From Chloroflexales bacterium ZM16-3 (GTDB lineage Bacteria > Chloroflexota > Chloroflexia > Chloroflexales > Chloroflexaceae), in NCBI GenBank assembly GCA_004138175.2, contig RYFE02000008.1, forward strand, positions 62,001 to 126,000: a stretch of DNA of 64,000 bases, given 5' to 3'. The translations under genes and the position numbers were made by a program. The notes under the pieces are model-generated. The model was not told where the DNA came from, made no database searches, and saw only the letters and a list, made by a program, of their open reading frames with translations. This document shows positions 41,061 through 49,410 of this stretch, one piece after another (within the stretch, counting starts at the first letter, position 1; every line of letters begins with the position of its first letter).

Positions 41061-41166
41061 TACTGGGGCGTAGCCCCAGACCCGGTTTATGTTGGTTGTG
41101 GGCGGCTTCGCCGCCCACAACCAACATAAAAATACTGCGGGGGCGGCTGCGCCGCCCCCGCACCCC
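41061..41166. terminator. Dispersed double-hairpin repeat after the GH18 gene
   Basis: Perfect 18-bp arms (41088-41105 and 41111-41128) around CTTCG, followed by AAAAAT and a second GC hairpin (41136-41162). CTGGGGCGTAGCCCCAG precedes them. It sits seven bases after the GH18 stop and overlaps the region before the next gene. Confidence 0.75.
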
Positions 41167-41178
41167 CACCGCCAGGTT

Positions 41179-42201
41179 ATGACTACAGAGACCGCCATCA
41201 AAGCCAATAGCAGCGAGGCCCAGCAGCTCTACGAGCGCGGGCTGGCCGCCGCCCGGGGCGGGCAGAAGCGCGTGGCCGCCGGGCTGCTCACGCGCTCACT
41301 TCAGCTCGACCCGCACAATGAGCGGGCTTGGCTCTGGTTGAGTGGTGTGCTGGAAGACCCGCGACAGCAGGCGTTCTGCCTCCAGTCGGCCCTGCGGATC
41401 AACCCGGCTAATCAGCATGCCCAGCGCGGCCTGCATGTTCTAGAGGAGCGCAAGCTGCTTGATGGTGGCGCCCGGCCCAGCCCAGGACTGAGCCAGCCCG
41501 CCGAGGTGCTCGCCGCCGAGCCCGCCCCCAGCCAGCAGCAGGAGTCCTGGTGGGTCTCGTGGCGAAGCAGGCGGCGTGACATCAGCCGGGCGCGTCTGCT
41601 GCTCTGGCTCTTCCCGCTGATCGCGGTGGGCCTCGCGATCGCGCTGAACCGCACCATCGCCCTGGCGGTTGAGCCCGCCGCGCCAACTCCTGTTGTTGCC
41701 GAGCTGCCCGCCGCCGCGATGAGCGCACCCCCGGCCACGCCGACGATCGAGCCCATCCTAGAGGCCGAGCCGCTCTCGGTGGTCGAGGGGCTGACCATCT
41801 CCTACCTGGGGGCGGTGGAGCCGCTGCGCGCTGGCCTGCGCGAGGCGACGACGGCCTACCGCAACGCGACGAGCCAGCCCGGCGGCTCGGTGGGCTATGT
41901 TGCCGCCACCCAGCGCCTGCGGGCCACTGTGCAGCAGGCCCACGATGATATAGGGCGGCTGCGCCCGCCGCGCACTCTCCAGCAGGCCCACGACGACTAT
42001 CGACGCGGCCTTGAGCTTGAGGTCGAGGGCCTCGACGCCATCCTAGAGTTCTACGGCGGCTACAACGTGGCGAACGCGAACCGGGCGGCCCAGCGCTTCC
42101 AGGAGGCCCGCGCCTACATCGACCGGGCCAGCGCCTCGTTCAGCGCCCGCGCCCAGCAGATCGCCCAGCTCAGCAGCGTCAGCCCGAATACCGCAAGGTA
42201 G
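41179..42201 (+). CDS. Single-pass membrane protein with N-terminal TPR-like domain
   Basis: A 340-residue protein. Residues 10-95 form TPR-like helices (AQQLYERGLAAARGGQKRVA, NERAWLWLSGVLEDPRQQAF), a pattern common in Chloroflexota membrane proteins. One membrane helix follows (LLLWLFPLIAVGLAIALN, about 148-165), then a Pro/Ala linker and an extracellular helical domain of about 150 residues (ATQRLRATVQQAHDDIGRL). The open frame extends 30 codons upstream through a hairpin repeat, so the ATG at 41179 is chosen. Function is unknown; protein-protein contacts across the membrane are plausible. Confidence 0.75.
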   Translation: MTTETAIKANSSEAQQLYERGLAAARGGQKRVAAGLLTRSLQLDPHNERAWLWLSGVLEDPRQQAFCLQSALRINPANQHAQRGLHVLEERKLLDGGARPSPGLSQPAEVLAAEPAPSQQQESWWVSWRSRRRDISRARLLLWLFPLIAVGLAIALNRTIALAVEPAAPTPVVAELPAAAMSAPPATPTIEPILEAEPLSVVEGLTISYLGAVEPLRAGLREATTAYRNATSQPGGSVGYVAATQRLRATVQQAHDDIGRLRPPRTLQQAHDDYRRGLELEVEGLDAILEFYGGYNVANANRAAQRFQEARAYIDRASASFSARAQQIAQLSSVSPNTAR

Positions 42202-42225
42202 GGGCGCATCGCGATGCGCCCCTAC
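42198..42225. terminator. 28-bp palindrome spanning two convergent gene ends
   Basis: GTAGGGGCGCATCG plus its exact complement overlaps the stop codons of both the upstream plus-strand gene and the permease gene. Its position favours bidirectional termination. Confidence 0.75.
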
Positions 42226-43064
42226 GATTTCGCCCGCGATCCCCGCAGCCAGCTGCCCGCCCAGGTCAGCAGAAAGAGCGCCGTGCAGGTCAGCACGATC
42301 GCCGCGCCCGAGGCCACCCCCAGGTAGTATGAGATGTAGAGCCCGACCACCCCGCAGGCCGCAGCCATCCCGGCGGCCAGCACCAGCATCGGGCCGAGCC
42401 GACGGGTCAGCAGCGACGCCGTGGCCGCCGGGGTCACCAGCACCGCCAGCATCAGCGAGACGCCCACCGTCTGGATGCTGACGACCACCGCCACCGCGAT
42501 CAGCACGAGCAGCAGATACTCCAGCGCCTGCACCGGCAGGCGCAGGGTGGTGGCCAGGATGCTGTCGAACGAGAGCAGCATTAGCTCCTTGTAGAGCAGG
42601 ATCACCGTAAGCAGGATCAGGCCGCCGAAGATCCCGATGCGCAGCAGATCGCCGTCGCCCACGCCAAGGACATCGCCGAACAGAAAGTGGGTCAGGTCGG
42701 CCGAGTAGCTGCGCACGGTGGAGATCATGGCGATGCCGAGGGCGAACATGCCAGCGAAGACCACGCCGATGGCGGTGTCCTCACGCAGCTTAGCGCCCCG
42801 GCTGATCGCGCCGATACCGAGCGAGCTCGCGACGGCTGTGACCAGCGCCCACCAGAAGAGCGCGCCCCGGTCGCCGCCGTTGAGCAGGTAGCCGGCGGCG
42901 ATCCCGGGCAGGATGGTGTGCGAGAGGGCGTCGCCGAAGAAGGCCATGCCGCGCAGCACCACGTAGGTGCCCACCACCGCGCAGACAACACCCACCATCA
43001 CGGCGGCCAGCAGGCCGCGCTGCATAAACGGGTAGACCAGGGGTGCTGTTAGGAATTCAAGCAT
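42222..43064 (-). CDS. Zn/Mn ABC transporter permease (ZnuB/MntB family)
   Basis: A 280-residue membrane permease of the metal ABC-3 family with seven to nine helices. FLTAPLVYPFMQRGLLAAVM, GTYVVLRGMAFFGDALSHTI and PGIAAGYLLNG at the start are highly typical; LPVQALEYLLLVLIAVAVVVSIQTVGVSLM follows in the C-terminal half. It forms the channel of a zinc or manganese importer with the ATPase and lipoprotein encoded upstream. A 28-bp palindrome separates it from the ATPase gene by less than 50 bp, so it is probably the last gene of a three-gene operon. Confidence 0.93.
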   Translation of the reverse strand: MLEFLTAPLVYPFMQRGLLAAVMVGVVCAVVGTYVVLRGMAFFGDALSHTILPGIAAGYLLNGGDRGALFWWALVTAVASSLGIGAISRGAKLREDTAIGVVFAGMFALGIAMISTVRSYSADLTHFLFGDVLGVGDGDLLRIGIFGGLILLTVILLYKELMLLSFDSILATTLRLPVQALEYLLLVLIAVAVVVSIQTVGVSLMLAVLVTPAATASLLTRRLGPMLVLAAGMAAACGVVGLYISYYLGVASGAAIVLTCTALFLLTWAGSWLRGSRAKS

Positions 43065-43076
43065 ATACCGTCCGGT

Positions 43077-43104
43077 GTAGGGACGCAGCGCGCTGCGTCC
43101 CTAC
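43077..43104. repeat. 28-bp palindrome between the metal ATPase and permease genes
   Basis: GTAGGGACGCAGCG and its complement, in the 47-bp gap of the metal operon. The same position within operons is seen for the glc copies. Confidence 0.8.
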
Positions 43105-43111
43105 GACGTTG

Positions 43112-43936
43112 TCATTCATCCCCGCAGCACGTATCGGCCACGGTGAGGATACCCTCGCGGGTCACAGCGAGATGCAGATGTCCGCCGTAGGCGTCCATCA
43201 GGTGGGCCGGGGTAAACACCTCGGCGGCCGAGCCGAAGCTGATCAGATGGCGGTTCAGGAGCATCACCCGGTCGAAGTGGCGTGCGGCCAGCTGGAGGTC
43301 GTGCAGGGCGGTGAGCACCGTCACCCGGCGCGGGCGCAGGTTCTCCATGATCTGGAAGATCTCATCCTGGGAGCGCGCATCCAGCCCGGTGAGCGGCTCG
43401 TCCATCAGCAGAAGGCTGGCCTCTTGGGCCAGGGCGCGGGCCAGGAAGACCCGCTGCTGCTGGCCGCCCGAGAGCTCGCTGATCTGGCGGCGGGCCAGGG
43501 GCGTCATGCGCACCAGCTCCAGGGCATCGGCCACCAGGGCGCGGTCGTGGGCGCCGGGGCGGCGGAAGAGGCCGACCCTGCCGGTGCGCCCCATCATCAC
43601 CACGTCGGCCACATTCACGGGGAAGCGCCAGTCCACCTGACTGCGCTGCGGCACATAGGCCACGGCGCTAGGGGCGGCATGATCGGCCCCGCAGAAGCTG
43701 ATGCTGCCCGCGCTCGGGCGCAGCAGCCCGACGATCGCTTTGAACAGACTGCTCTTGCCTGCGCCGTTCGGCCCCACCACTGCCACCTGCTCGCCCTCGC
43801 GCAGGGCGCAGCTCACGCCCTCCAGCGCCAGCCCGCCCCCGTAGCCCACGCTCATGTCGCGGATCTCTAGGGCCGGTGCAGTTATGGCGGCCGCCGCCGC
43901 AACATCGGGTCGTTCAATTGCTCGTTGGAGCGCCAT
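43112..43936 (-). CDS. Zn/Mn ABC transporter ATP-binding protein
   Basis: A 274-residue ABC ATPase. Walker A is VGPNGAGKSSLFK, the Q-loop YVPQRSQVDWRFPV matches the metal-transporter subgroup, the signature is LSGGQQQRVFLARAL, Walker B is LLLMDEPLTGLD and the switch His is in TALHDLQLA. The C-terminal LLNRHLISFGSAAEVF is typical of ZnuC/MntA-type proteins. The ATG at 43936 is chosen since AGGGGAAC lies upstream; the frame continues 29 codons further without support. The C-terminus carries HLHLAVTREG and ends CCGDE. It energises metal uptake with the adjacent permease. Confidence 0.94.
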   Translation of the reverse strand: MALQRAIERPDVAAAAAITAPALEIRDMSVGYGGGLALEGVSCALREGEQVAVVGPNGAGKSSLFKAIVGLLRPSAGSISFCGADHAAPSAVAYVPQRSQVDWRFPVNVADVVMMGRTGRVGLFRRPGAHDRALVADALELVRMTPLARRQISELSGGQQQRVFLARALAQEASLLLMDEPLTGLDARSQDEIFQIMENLRPRRVTVLTALHDLQLAARHFDRVMLLNRHLISFGSAAEVFTPAHLMDAYGGHLHLAVTREGILTVADTCCGDE

Positions 43937-44055
43937 AGGTTCCCCTGATGAATTGTAGGGTATGACCAAAAATCCTGGGAAGTTGTGGTTATTGCGGCGA
44001 GCTTCGCTCGCCGCAATAACCACTTCCTACAGATTTTGGTCAGACTCTAATCATA

Positions 44056-45003
44056 TTAGCGCAGCGCGCTCGCAATCGCGCTCACGTTGGAGCGCATGTA
44101 GTCGATGTAGGTAGCCCCCGGCCCATCGGGCGGGGTGAGCGACCCGGTGAGGACGGTGACGAGCTTCACGCCGGTGTCCTGGGCCAGCTGCTCGGCCAGG
44201 CTCGGGTTGGACACGTTGCCGACAAAGATCGCCTTCACCCCCAGGCTGCGGATCTGATCCTGGAGTACGGCTAGATCCTGCGCCGATGCCTCGGCGCCTG
44301 TGCTGCCCCCCGGAATGATCGTGCCCACCTGCGTTAGTCCGTAGCGGTCGGCCATATAGCCGAAGACCGCGTGGTCGGTGACGAGCAGCCGCTGGTCTGG
44401 CGGGATGGTGGCGAACTCCTGGGTGATCCATGCGTCCAGCTCGCTCAGCTTCGTATTATACGCCTTAGCGTTGGCCGCGTAGAATCCAGCGTTGGCCGGA
44501 TCTATCCGGCCCAGGCTCTCGCTGATCGCCGCAGTCCAGTATATGACATTGTTCGGGTCTGTCCATGTGTGCGGGTCATTGCCGCCGTGGTCCTGGCCAT
44601 CCTCGGCGGCGTGATCATCCTCCGTCGCCAGATCCTGCGCGCTCATCTCGCGCAAGGGGATGTCCTTCGCCAGCTCGACGATCTCGGCGCTGCCGCCGGC
44701 GTTCTTCAGCAGCGGCTCTAGAAATGCCTCTAAGCCCGCGCCGTTGACGAACACAATCTGGGCCTCGCTGACAGTCACCACATCCTGGGGTGCGGGCGCG
44801 AAGCTGTGGACATCTGCGCCGACTGGCACCAGGGTGCTCAGGGCGATCTTGTCGCCGCCAACCTGGCGCACCACATCGGCTACAATGCTGGTGCTCGCCA
44901 CGATTCTCGGGAGGTCGCCGGCGGGCTGTGTTGTCTTCTGGCCGCACGCGCCCAAGGTCAGGGCCGCAATTGCGAGCAGGGGCAGCAAATACCTGTGTCT
45001 CAT
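44056..45003 (-). CDS. Zn/Mn-binding lipoprotein of the ABC importer (cluster A-I)
   Basis: A 315-residue substrate-binding lipoprotein. The lipobox is LTLGAC (Cys 20). The mature protein starts IVASTSIVADVVRQVGGDKI, has the metal ligand His in GADVHSFAPAPQDV, a His/Asp-rich loop (EDDHAAEDGQDHGGNDPH), then the second ligand region LLVTDHAVFGYMADRYGL. A His-rich loop in this position points to zinc, though manganese members can share it. It delivers metal to the permease/ATPase pair downstream. A Fur-family-like operator lies 21-35 bp before the start. Confidence 0.93.
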   Translation of the reverse strand: MRHRYLLPLLAIAALTLGACGQKTTQPAGDLPRIVASTSIVADVVRQVGGDKIALSTLVPVGADVHSFAPAPQDVVTVSEAQIVFVNGAGLEAFLEPLLKNAGGSAEIVELAKDIPLREMSAQDLATEDDHAAEDGQDHGGNDPHTWTDPNNVIYWTAAISESLGRIDPANAGFYAANAKAYNTKLSELDAWITQEFATIPPDQRLLVTDHAVFGYMADRYGLTQVGTIIPGGSTGAEASAQDLAVLQDQIRSLGVKAIFVGNVSNPSLAEQLAQDTGVKLVTVLTGSLTPPDGPGATYIDYMRSNVSAIASALR

Positions 45004-45023
45004 GGTTCCTTACCTGCGCTAAA

Positions 45024-45038
45024 TGAAACATTGTCTCA
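45024..45038. promoter_or_regulatory. Candidate Zur/Fur-family operator (7-1-7 palindrome)
   Basis: On the minus strand TGAGACA-A-TGTTTCA is a 7-1-7 inverted repeat with one mismatch, the geometry bound by Fur-family regulators such as Zur. It lies 21 bases before the start of the metal-binding lipoprotein gene. Metal-repressed expression is inferred. Confidence 0.45.
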
Positions 45039-45101
45039 ACAAGGCGGGATTATCGCACTGGCAAGGAGAGTTGTCAAGCGAGGGCGGAGGGCGTGCAACA
45101 T

Positions 45102-45173
45102 CGCTGGCGGCTGAAGCCGCGTCACGGGGGACTGCGGCCAGCCGCCCGCCTGCGCGGGCGGTTCCGGCGTCGG
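45102..45173. repeat. Dispersed GC repeat, inverted copy at 55251
   Basis: GGCGGCTGAAGCCGC, a GGGGG spacer, CCGCCCGCCTGCGCGGGCGG and CCGGCGTCGG occur here in order. The reverse complement of the same order is found at 55251-55321. It forms a strong inner hairpin and ends shortly before the ICMT-like gene. Confidence 0.8.
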
Positions 45174-45195
45174 TGCAGAATATGGAGAGCAACCT

Positions 45196-45630
45196 ATGGC
45201 CTCGTGGAAGTCGTACCTGTTCGTGACAGTGCAGTTTCTGTGCCTGGGCCTCATCGGGCTCAGCGGGCCGCTACCGACTGCCGTGGGGCCGCTGGCGCTA
45301 GTCGTGTGTGGACTGCTGCTGGGGCTGTGGGGGCTGCTGGCGATGCGCCTGAGCCAGCTCTCGGTGCTGCCAGATGTGCGCGCCGGGGCGCGGCTGGTCG
45401 TCTCGGGGCCGTACCGGCTGATCCGCCACCCGATGTACAGCAGCCTGCTGATCGCCTGCCTGGGCCTGGTGCTGGCCGCGCCGCTCTGGTGGCGCTGGCT
45501 GCTCTGGGCGGCGCTCCTGGCCGACCTGATACTGAAGCTGCGCTACGAGGAGGGGATGCTGGCCCGCGCCTTCCCCGACTACGCGGCCTATATGCGGCGA
45601 TCCTGGCGCCTGCTGCCATTTGTCTTCTAG
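45196..45630 (+). CDS. Isoprenylcysteine carboxyl methyltransferase (ICMT/PEMT)-like membrane protein
   Basis: A 144-residue integral membrane protein with four to five helices, of the bacterial ICMT/phospholipid methyltransferase group. Diagnostic are VVSGPYRLIRHPMYSSLLI (RHPxY SAM-binding motif) and the C-terminal RYEEGMLARAFPDYAAYMRR (E-E..F..Y..Y). The acceptor is not readable from sequence; bacterial members methylate lipids or small hydrophobic molecules. The ATG at 45196 follows GGAGAGCAACCT. A GGGGACA repeat array starts right after the stop. Confidence 0.88.
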   Translation: MASWKSYLFVTVQFLCLGLIGLSGPLPTAVGPLALVVCGLLLGLWGLLAMRLSQLSVLPDVRAGARLVVSGPYRLIRHPMYSSLLIACLGLVLAAPLWWRWLLWAALLADLILKLRYEEGMLARAFPDYAAYMRRSWRLLPFVF

Positions 45631-45797
45631 GGGACAGGGGACAGGGGACAGGCCGAGCGCATCAACAAGCGATCTGTGACGCCAAACGGTAACGAAGCGA
45701 AGCGTCTCGGCGGGCGATAGGGAGACCGGAACGCTTCGCTTCGATCTGCGTGATAGGGCGGGTTTTGCGGTATTGCCATGTTCCAGGCATGCCAGTT
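45631..45797. repeat. GGGGACA array and MITE-like hairpin copy
   Basis: GGGGACAGGGGACAGGGGAC (45631-45650) repeats the motif found before nadK. Then 45672-45778 is a copy of the GCGAAGCGAAGCGT hairpin family, with arms ACGAAGCGAAGCGT and ACGCTTCGCTTCG, and the end motif TTTTGCGGTATTGCC. Confidence 0.75.
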
Positions 45798-47423
45798 TTA
45801 CGGGATGGCGACAGGTGCCGCCGTGCGCACCCAGTCGTCGTAGAGCTGGGTCAGGTCGCAGCCGCAGCTGTCCTGGGCCACGCGCAGCAGGTCGTCGCCG
45901 ACGATGTCCTGGTAGCGGAAGGCGCTGTAGTAGGCGTGGATGAAGGCGTCGAAGCCCTGCTCGCCGAGCTGATCGCGCAGGGCCTGGAAGAAGAGCGGCC
46001 CCTTGGCGTAGATCACCGGGTAGTAGCGCCCGCCGCTGAGCTGGGCCGGCGAGGAAGAGAGCGGCGCGTCGCGGCCTGCGGCGCGGGCGTTGCGGAAGGT
46101 GTTGCGGAAGAACTGCAGCTCGGCTGCGGCCTTCTCTGGCTCGCCGGTCGCCTCATAGTAGACGACCTGGGAGTAGCTGGCCAGGCCCTCGTCGAGCCAC
46201 GCCTCGCCCTGGGCGTCGTTGCCGACCTGGCTGTACCACCACTGGTGGGCGATCTCGTGGGCGATGGTGGTCTCTAGGCCGCGCCCGCCCTCGGTGTACA
46301 GCTTCTGCTCGATCAGGACGACGCCGGGGTACTCCATGCCGAGGAACTGGGTGAGGGCGGACTGCACGACCTCTAGCTCTGCCAGGGGGTAGCTGCCGTA
46401 GCGCTGGTTGAAGGCGCGCAGTGACCGCTCGGCCACCGCGAGGCCCTCCTGTCCGGCCCTGGGGTTCTTCGCCTGGTAGTAGGAGACGATGCGGGTGCCA
46501 TCGACCACGGCCTCGGCCTGGGCAAGGCCCTGCAGCGCGCCCAGGTAGAACTCGCGCTGCGGCCCGCTCACGAAGCGCTGGCGATGCACCTGCTCGTTCA
46601 CCGGCCCGTCGCTGATCGTCACGCCGGTGCTTAGCAGCGCCCAGCCATTCGGCGCGTCGATAGTGACATCGTAGAGGGCCACGCTGGAGACCGTAAAGTC
46701 GCCGCGCGACACGATCGGACGGGTGTCCCAGCCGATATCGGCGGTGTGGCGGGCCAGGATGGGGTAGAAGTTGGCCATCGACCAGACCCCGGCCTCGAAG
46801 TTGTAGGCGCCGAAGGTCTCGTCGCTGGCGCCGCGCGGCGTCCTGGCGGTGAAGCCGAGCACCACGCGGGCCGACTCGCCGGGGGCCAGGGGCGCGGGCA
46901 GATCCAGGTGCAGCAGCGTGTCGCCGTGCTGGGTGCCCGAGTGTACCTGCGCGCCGTTCACCGTTGCGCTGGTCACATCCAGCCGACCGCCGAAGTCGGG
47001 GTGGTTCGGGTAGAGGTGGAAGTAGATCTGGTCGAGATCAACGCCGTAGCGGTTGACCATGTCGAGGGTGACGGTGCCGCGCACGCTGAGCTCGCCCGGG
47101 CTGAGGGCGGCGATGATAGTGTAGCGATCCCACGCCCCCGCCCCGGCCAGGTCGCCCTCTGCCGAGGGGATGAGCGCCGGAGCCTGGACAGCCACCTCGG
47201 GCGGCAGGGCTGGCTCGGCAGGCGGCTCAGGCGTGGCCGACGGCGACGCCGTGGGCGCGGCGGTGGGCCTGGCGGCAGCGATGGCGGGCGCCTGGGTCGG
47301 CGACACAGCGGCGGGCACCTCGGTCGACGACACGGCGGAGGCGCTGGCGGGCGCGGCGGTCGGCGCGCAGCCGCCGGTGAGCAGGGCGAAGGCGAGCAGA
47401 GCGGTCAGGGTGCGTGTGATCAT
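45798..47423 (-). CDS. M1-family zinc metallopeptidase lipoprotein
   Basis: A 541-residue exported peptidase. The lipobox is LLTGGC (Cys 19), followed by a long Ala/Pro/Thr-rich linker. The N-terminal beta domain of M1 proteins starts near residue 85 (DRYTIIAALSPGELSVRGTV). The catalytic site is HEIAHQWWYSQVGND with the third zinc ligand in WLDEGLASYSQ (HExxH-x18-E). MEYPGVVLIEQ stands in place of the usual GAMEN exopeptidase motif. Zinc ligands are intact. It lies alone on the minus strand, convergent with the ICMT-like gene. A role in outer peptide degradation is inferred. Confidence 0.92.
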   Translation of the reverse strand: MITRTLTALLAFALLTGGCAPTAAPASASAVSSTEVPAAVSPTQAPAIAAARPTAAPTASPSATPEPPAEPALPPEVAVQAPALIPSAEGDLAGAGAWDRYTIIAALSPGELSVRGTVTLDMVNRYGVDLDQIYFHLYPNHPDFGGRLDVTSATVNGAQVHSGTQHGDTLLHLDLPAPLAPGESARVVLGFTARTPRGASDETFGAYNFEAGVWSMANFYPILARHTADIGWDTRPIVSRGDFTVSSVALYDVTIDAPNGWALLSTGVTISDGPVNEQVHRQRFVSGPQREFYLGALQGLAQAEAVVDGTRIVSYYQAKNPRAGQEGLAVAERSLRAFNQRYGSYPLAELEVVQSALTQFLGMEYPGVVLIEQKLYTEGGRGLETTIAHEIAHQWWYSQVGNDAQGEAWLDEGLASYSQVVYYEATGEPEKAAAELQFFRNTFRNARAAGRDAPLSSSPAQLSGGRYYPVIYAKGPLFFQALRDQLGEQGFDAFIHAYYSAFRYQDIVGDDLLRVAQDSCGCDLTQLYDDWVRTAAPVAIP

Positions 47424-47582
47424 AGGGGGTGGAACCGGAACCGCTGGGAAAGGGATCTCCCTAGCGACGTGATATAAGATATGCTATGCTTAGGGTACCG
47501 TCTGAAGACACTGTACCATAAGCGTGATATGAGGCGAACAGCAGTTTTTTGTGAGCAGCGGCATACCAAAGGAGGTGGCACG

Positions 47583-47801
47583 ATGACACTCAAAACGCTT
47601 CCCCAACAAGCGCCGAGGTTGACAGAAGACCCGACCCACCCCAGCGCCGATGCCCCGATCTACACGCGGTTCGGCGCAGCCCCGTGCCCGCCCGCGCAGA
47701 TCAGCGAGCCGCGCTATATCCACGCCCTGATGTTTGCGGCATGGCTCGGCCGGATGATCGACCCGGACGATTTTGCGCACCAGCCGGTGCGGCGCAACTA
47801 A
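47583..47801 (+). CDS. Small hypothetical protein
   Basis: A 72-residue protein with one of the best ribosome sites in the window (AAAGGAGGTGG seven bases before the ATG), so it is very probably expressed. The sequence is Pro-rich at the N-terminus (LPQQAPRLTEDPTHPSADAP) and ends in an amphipathic region (YIHALMFAAWLGRMIDPDDF). No motif, cysteine pair or membrane span is recognised. It is transcribed away from the M1 peptidase gene and is followed by a short hairpin (AGGTCGGGCCTGCGCCCGACCT). Confidence 0.65.
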   Translation: MTLKTLPQQAPRLTEDPTHPSADAPIYTRFGAAPCPPAQISEPRYIHALMFAAWLGRMIDPDDFAHQPVRRN

Positions 47802-47881
47802 AGGCGCACGAAGTCGTTATGTCTCTCTTCGTACGGCGAGAGGTCGGGCCTGCGCCCGACCTCTTGTCGTACCACTCGGGG

Positions 47882-48703
47882 CTAGCGCAGCGCCCTGGGG
47901 CGGGCGAGCAGATCGAGGTGCTCGGAAGCGCTGTCGGCGAAGTGGGCAATCACCTCGGCGTCACTCTCTGGGCGCGGGCTGAGCCCACGCGCGCGGTCGA
48001 TCACCAGGAGATCGTAGCCGGGCGCGCGCAGCTGGGCCAGAAACTCTGCGGGTGCCATGTTTGAGACGGCGCGCAGGGCCGGGGGGCTAAACTCGCTGAT
48101 GATCGTGGGCCGATTGGCGGCGATGATCCGCTGCATGCCGGCCAGGGCCAGGCCCTCGGCTCCCTCGATGTCCATCTTGATCAGATCGACCCGGTGGGCC
48201 GGGCCGAGCAGTTGATCGAGGGCGACCGCCTGGGCCCGTCGCGCGCCGGGGGTGCCTGGGGCAACCAGCCGCCCGTTGCTGTCGTCGAGCAGCAGATTGA
48301 CGGCGGCGGTCGCGCTCGCGGCGGCGCAGGGGAAGAGCGTGACGTTGCGGAATCCGTTGGCGGCCACGCTGCGGGCGAGCAGGGCGCCGTTGGCCAGGTC
48401 GGGCTCGAAGGCGGCCACGCTGCCGACGGGGCCAACGTGGGCGGCGGCAAGCATGGTGTAGTAGCCGATGTTTGCGCCGAGGTCGATCACGCGCATGGCG
48501 GGGCGGAGCAGGGCGTGGAACTCGCGGGCCACGTGCGGCTCGTAGGCCCGGCGCAGGGCGATCCGCGCGCCGATCACCCAGTCATCGAGCCGCACGTAGA
48601 GCCTGAACTCAGGCAGCCGCAGCAGCAGCGGCCCGCGCAGGGGCACCAGGCGGCGCAGCACCGCGCGGTGGCGCAGCACAAGCCGGGCGGCGCGGGTGAT
48701 CAT
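47882..48703 (-). CDS. FkbM-family SAM-dependent methyltransferase
   Basis: A 273-residue methyltransferase of the FkbM family, which usually methylates sugar hydroxyls. VIDLGANIGYYTMLAA is SAM motif I, AAFEPDLANGALLARSVAAN is motif II and DLIKMDIEGAEGLALAGMQ is the FkbM signature. Its ATG overlaps the stop of lutC by four bases (ATGA), so it is translated as part of the lactate-oxidation operon although no metabolic link is obvious. The acceptor is unknown. Confidence 0.9.
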   Translation of the reverse strand: MITRAARLVLRHRAVLRRLVPLRGPLLLRLPEFRLYVRLDDWVIGARIALRRAYEPHVAREFHALLRPAMRVIDLGANIGYYTMLAAAHVGPVGSVAAFEPDLANGALLARSVAANGFRNVTLFPCAAASATAAVNLLLDDSNGRLVAPGTPGARRAQAVALDQLLGPAHRVDLIKMDIEGAEGLALAGMQRIIAANRPTIISEFSPPALRAVSNMAPAEFLAQLRAPGYDLLVIDRARGLSPRPESDAEVIAHFADSASEHLDLLARPRALR

Positions 48704-49410
48704 CGGGCGGCGGCAGCTTGCTCGATCAGCACAACGTGGATCTCCTGGGGGCCGTGGATGCCGAGGGAGAGGGTCATCTCGATGTCGGCGGTGCGCGAGG
48801 GGCCGGTGATCAGGGTCAGGTTACTGGTGGCGGTGAAGATATCGTCGCCGTAGCGGCTGCGGGCCTGGGCGAGGGCGTCGCCGAGGCCGCGCACGAGCTG
48901 GCTGGAGCGCAGCACGGCGATGTGGTAGGGCGCGAGGAGCGAGGCCAGGCGCGGGCGGCCGGGGCCGTGGCGCAGCAGCAGGCTGCCGCTCTCGGCGATC
49001 CCGGCCTCGACACCGGAGATGCAGATGCTGGCTGGCTCCAGCTCCTGGAGGCGATCATGGCGTCCGCCGCCCTGGATATCGGTAGCGGCCAGGGCGACGC
49101 CGCGCGCGGCGAGGAGCTGGGGCAGCCCGGCCAGCCCGATCTCCCTCATGTCCCAGGCGATCACCTGGGAGGCCCCCTTCTCGGCCAGGATGGCCCCGAT
49201 CTGCCCAACGGCCCCCGCGTCGTCGCCCACCCGGTAGACCTGGCCGGAGAGGCTGCGCAGCTCGGCGGTGAACTGGTCGGCCAGGTTGTCTGCGGGGGGA
49301 AGCACGTAGGGCGGGATGTCGTGGCTGGCGCCCTGGGCCTCGCCCGCCAGCCACGAGCGGCTGGAGGCTAGGCTGGTGCGCAGGTTCGAGAGGATCTGAT
49401 CGCGGCTCAC
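48700..49410 (-). CDS. lutC: Lactate utilisation protein LutC (LUD domain)
   Basis: A 236-residue LUD-domain protein. The N-terminus SRDQILSNLRTSLASSR and the core CISGVEAGIAESGSLLLRHG, LLAPYHIAVLRSSQLV and NLTLITGPSRTADIEMTLSL (a GPS-x-TADIE signature) identify LutC/YkgG. With LutA and LutB it forms an iron-sulfur complex that oxidises L-lactate to pyruvate. It starts at a GTG overlapping the lutB stop by four bases, and its own stop overlaps the FkbM start. Confidence 0.93.
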   Translation of the reverse strand: MSRDQILSNLRTSLASSRSWLAGEAQGASHDIPPYVLPPADNLADQFTAELRSLSGQVYRVGDDAGAVGQIGAILAEKGASQVIAWDMREIGLAGLPQLLAARGVALAATDIQGGGRHDRLQELEPASICISGVEAGIAESGSLLLRHGPGRPRLASLLAPYHIAVLRSSQLVRGLGDALAQARSRYGDDIFTATSNLTLITGPSRTADIEMTLSLGIHGPQEIHVVLIEQAAAAR

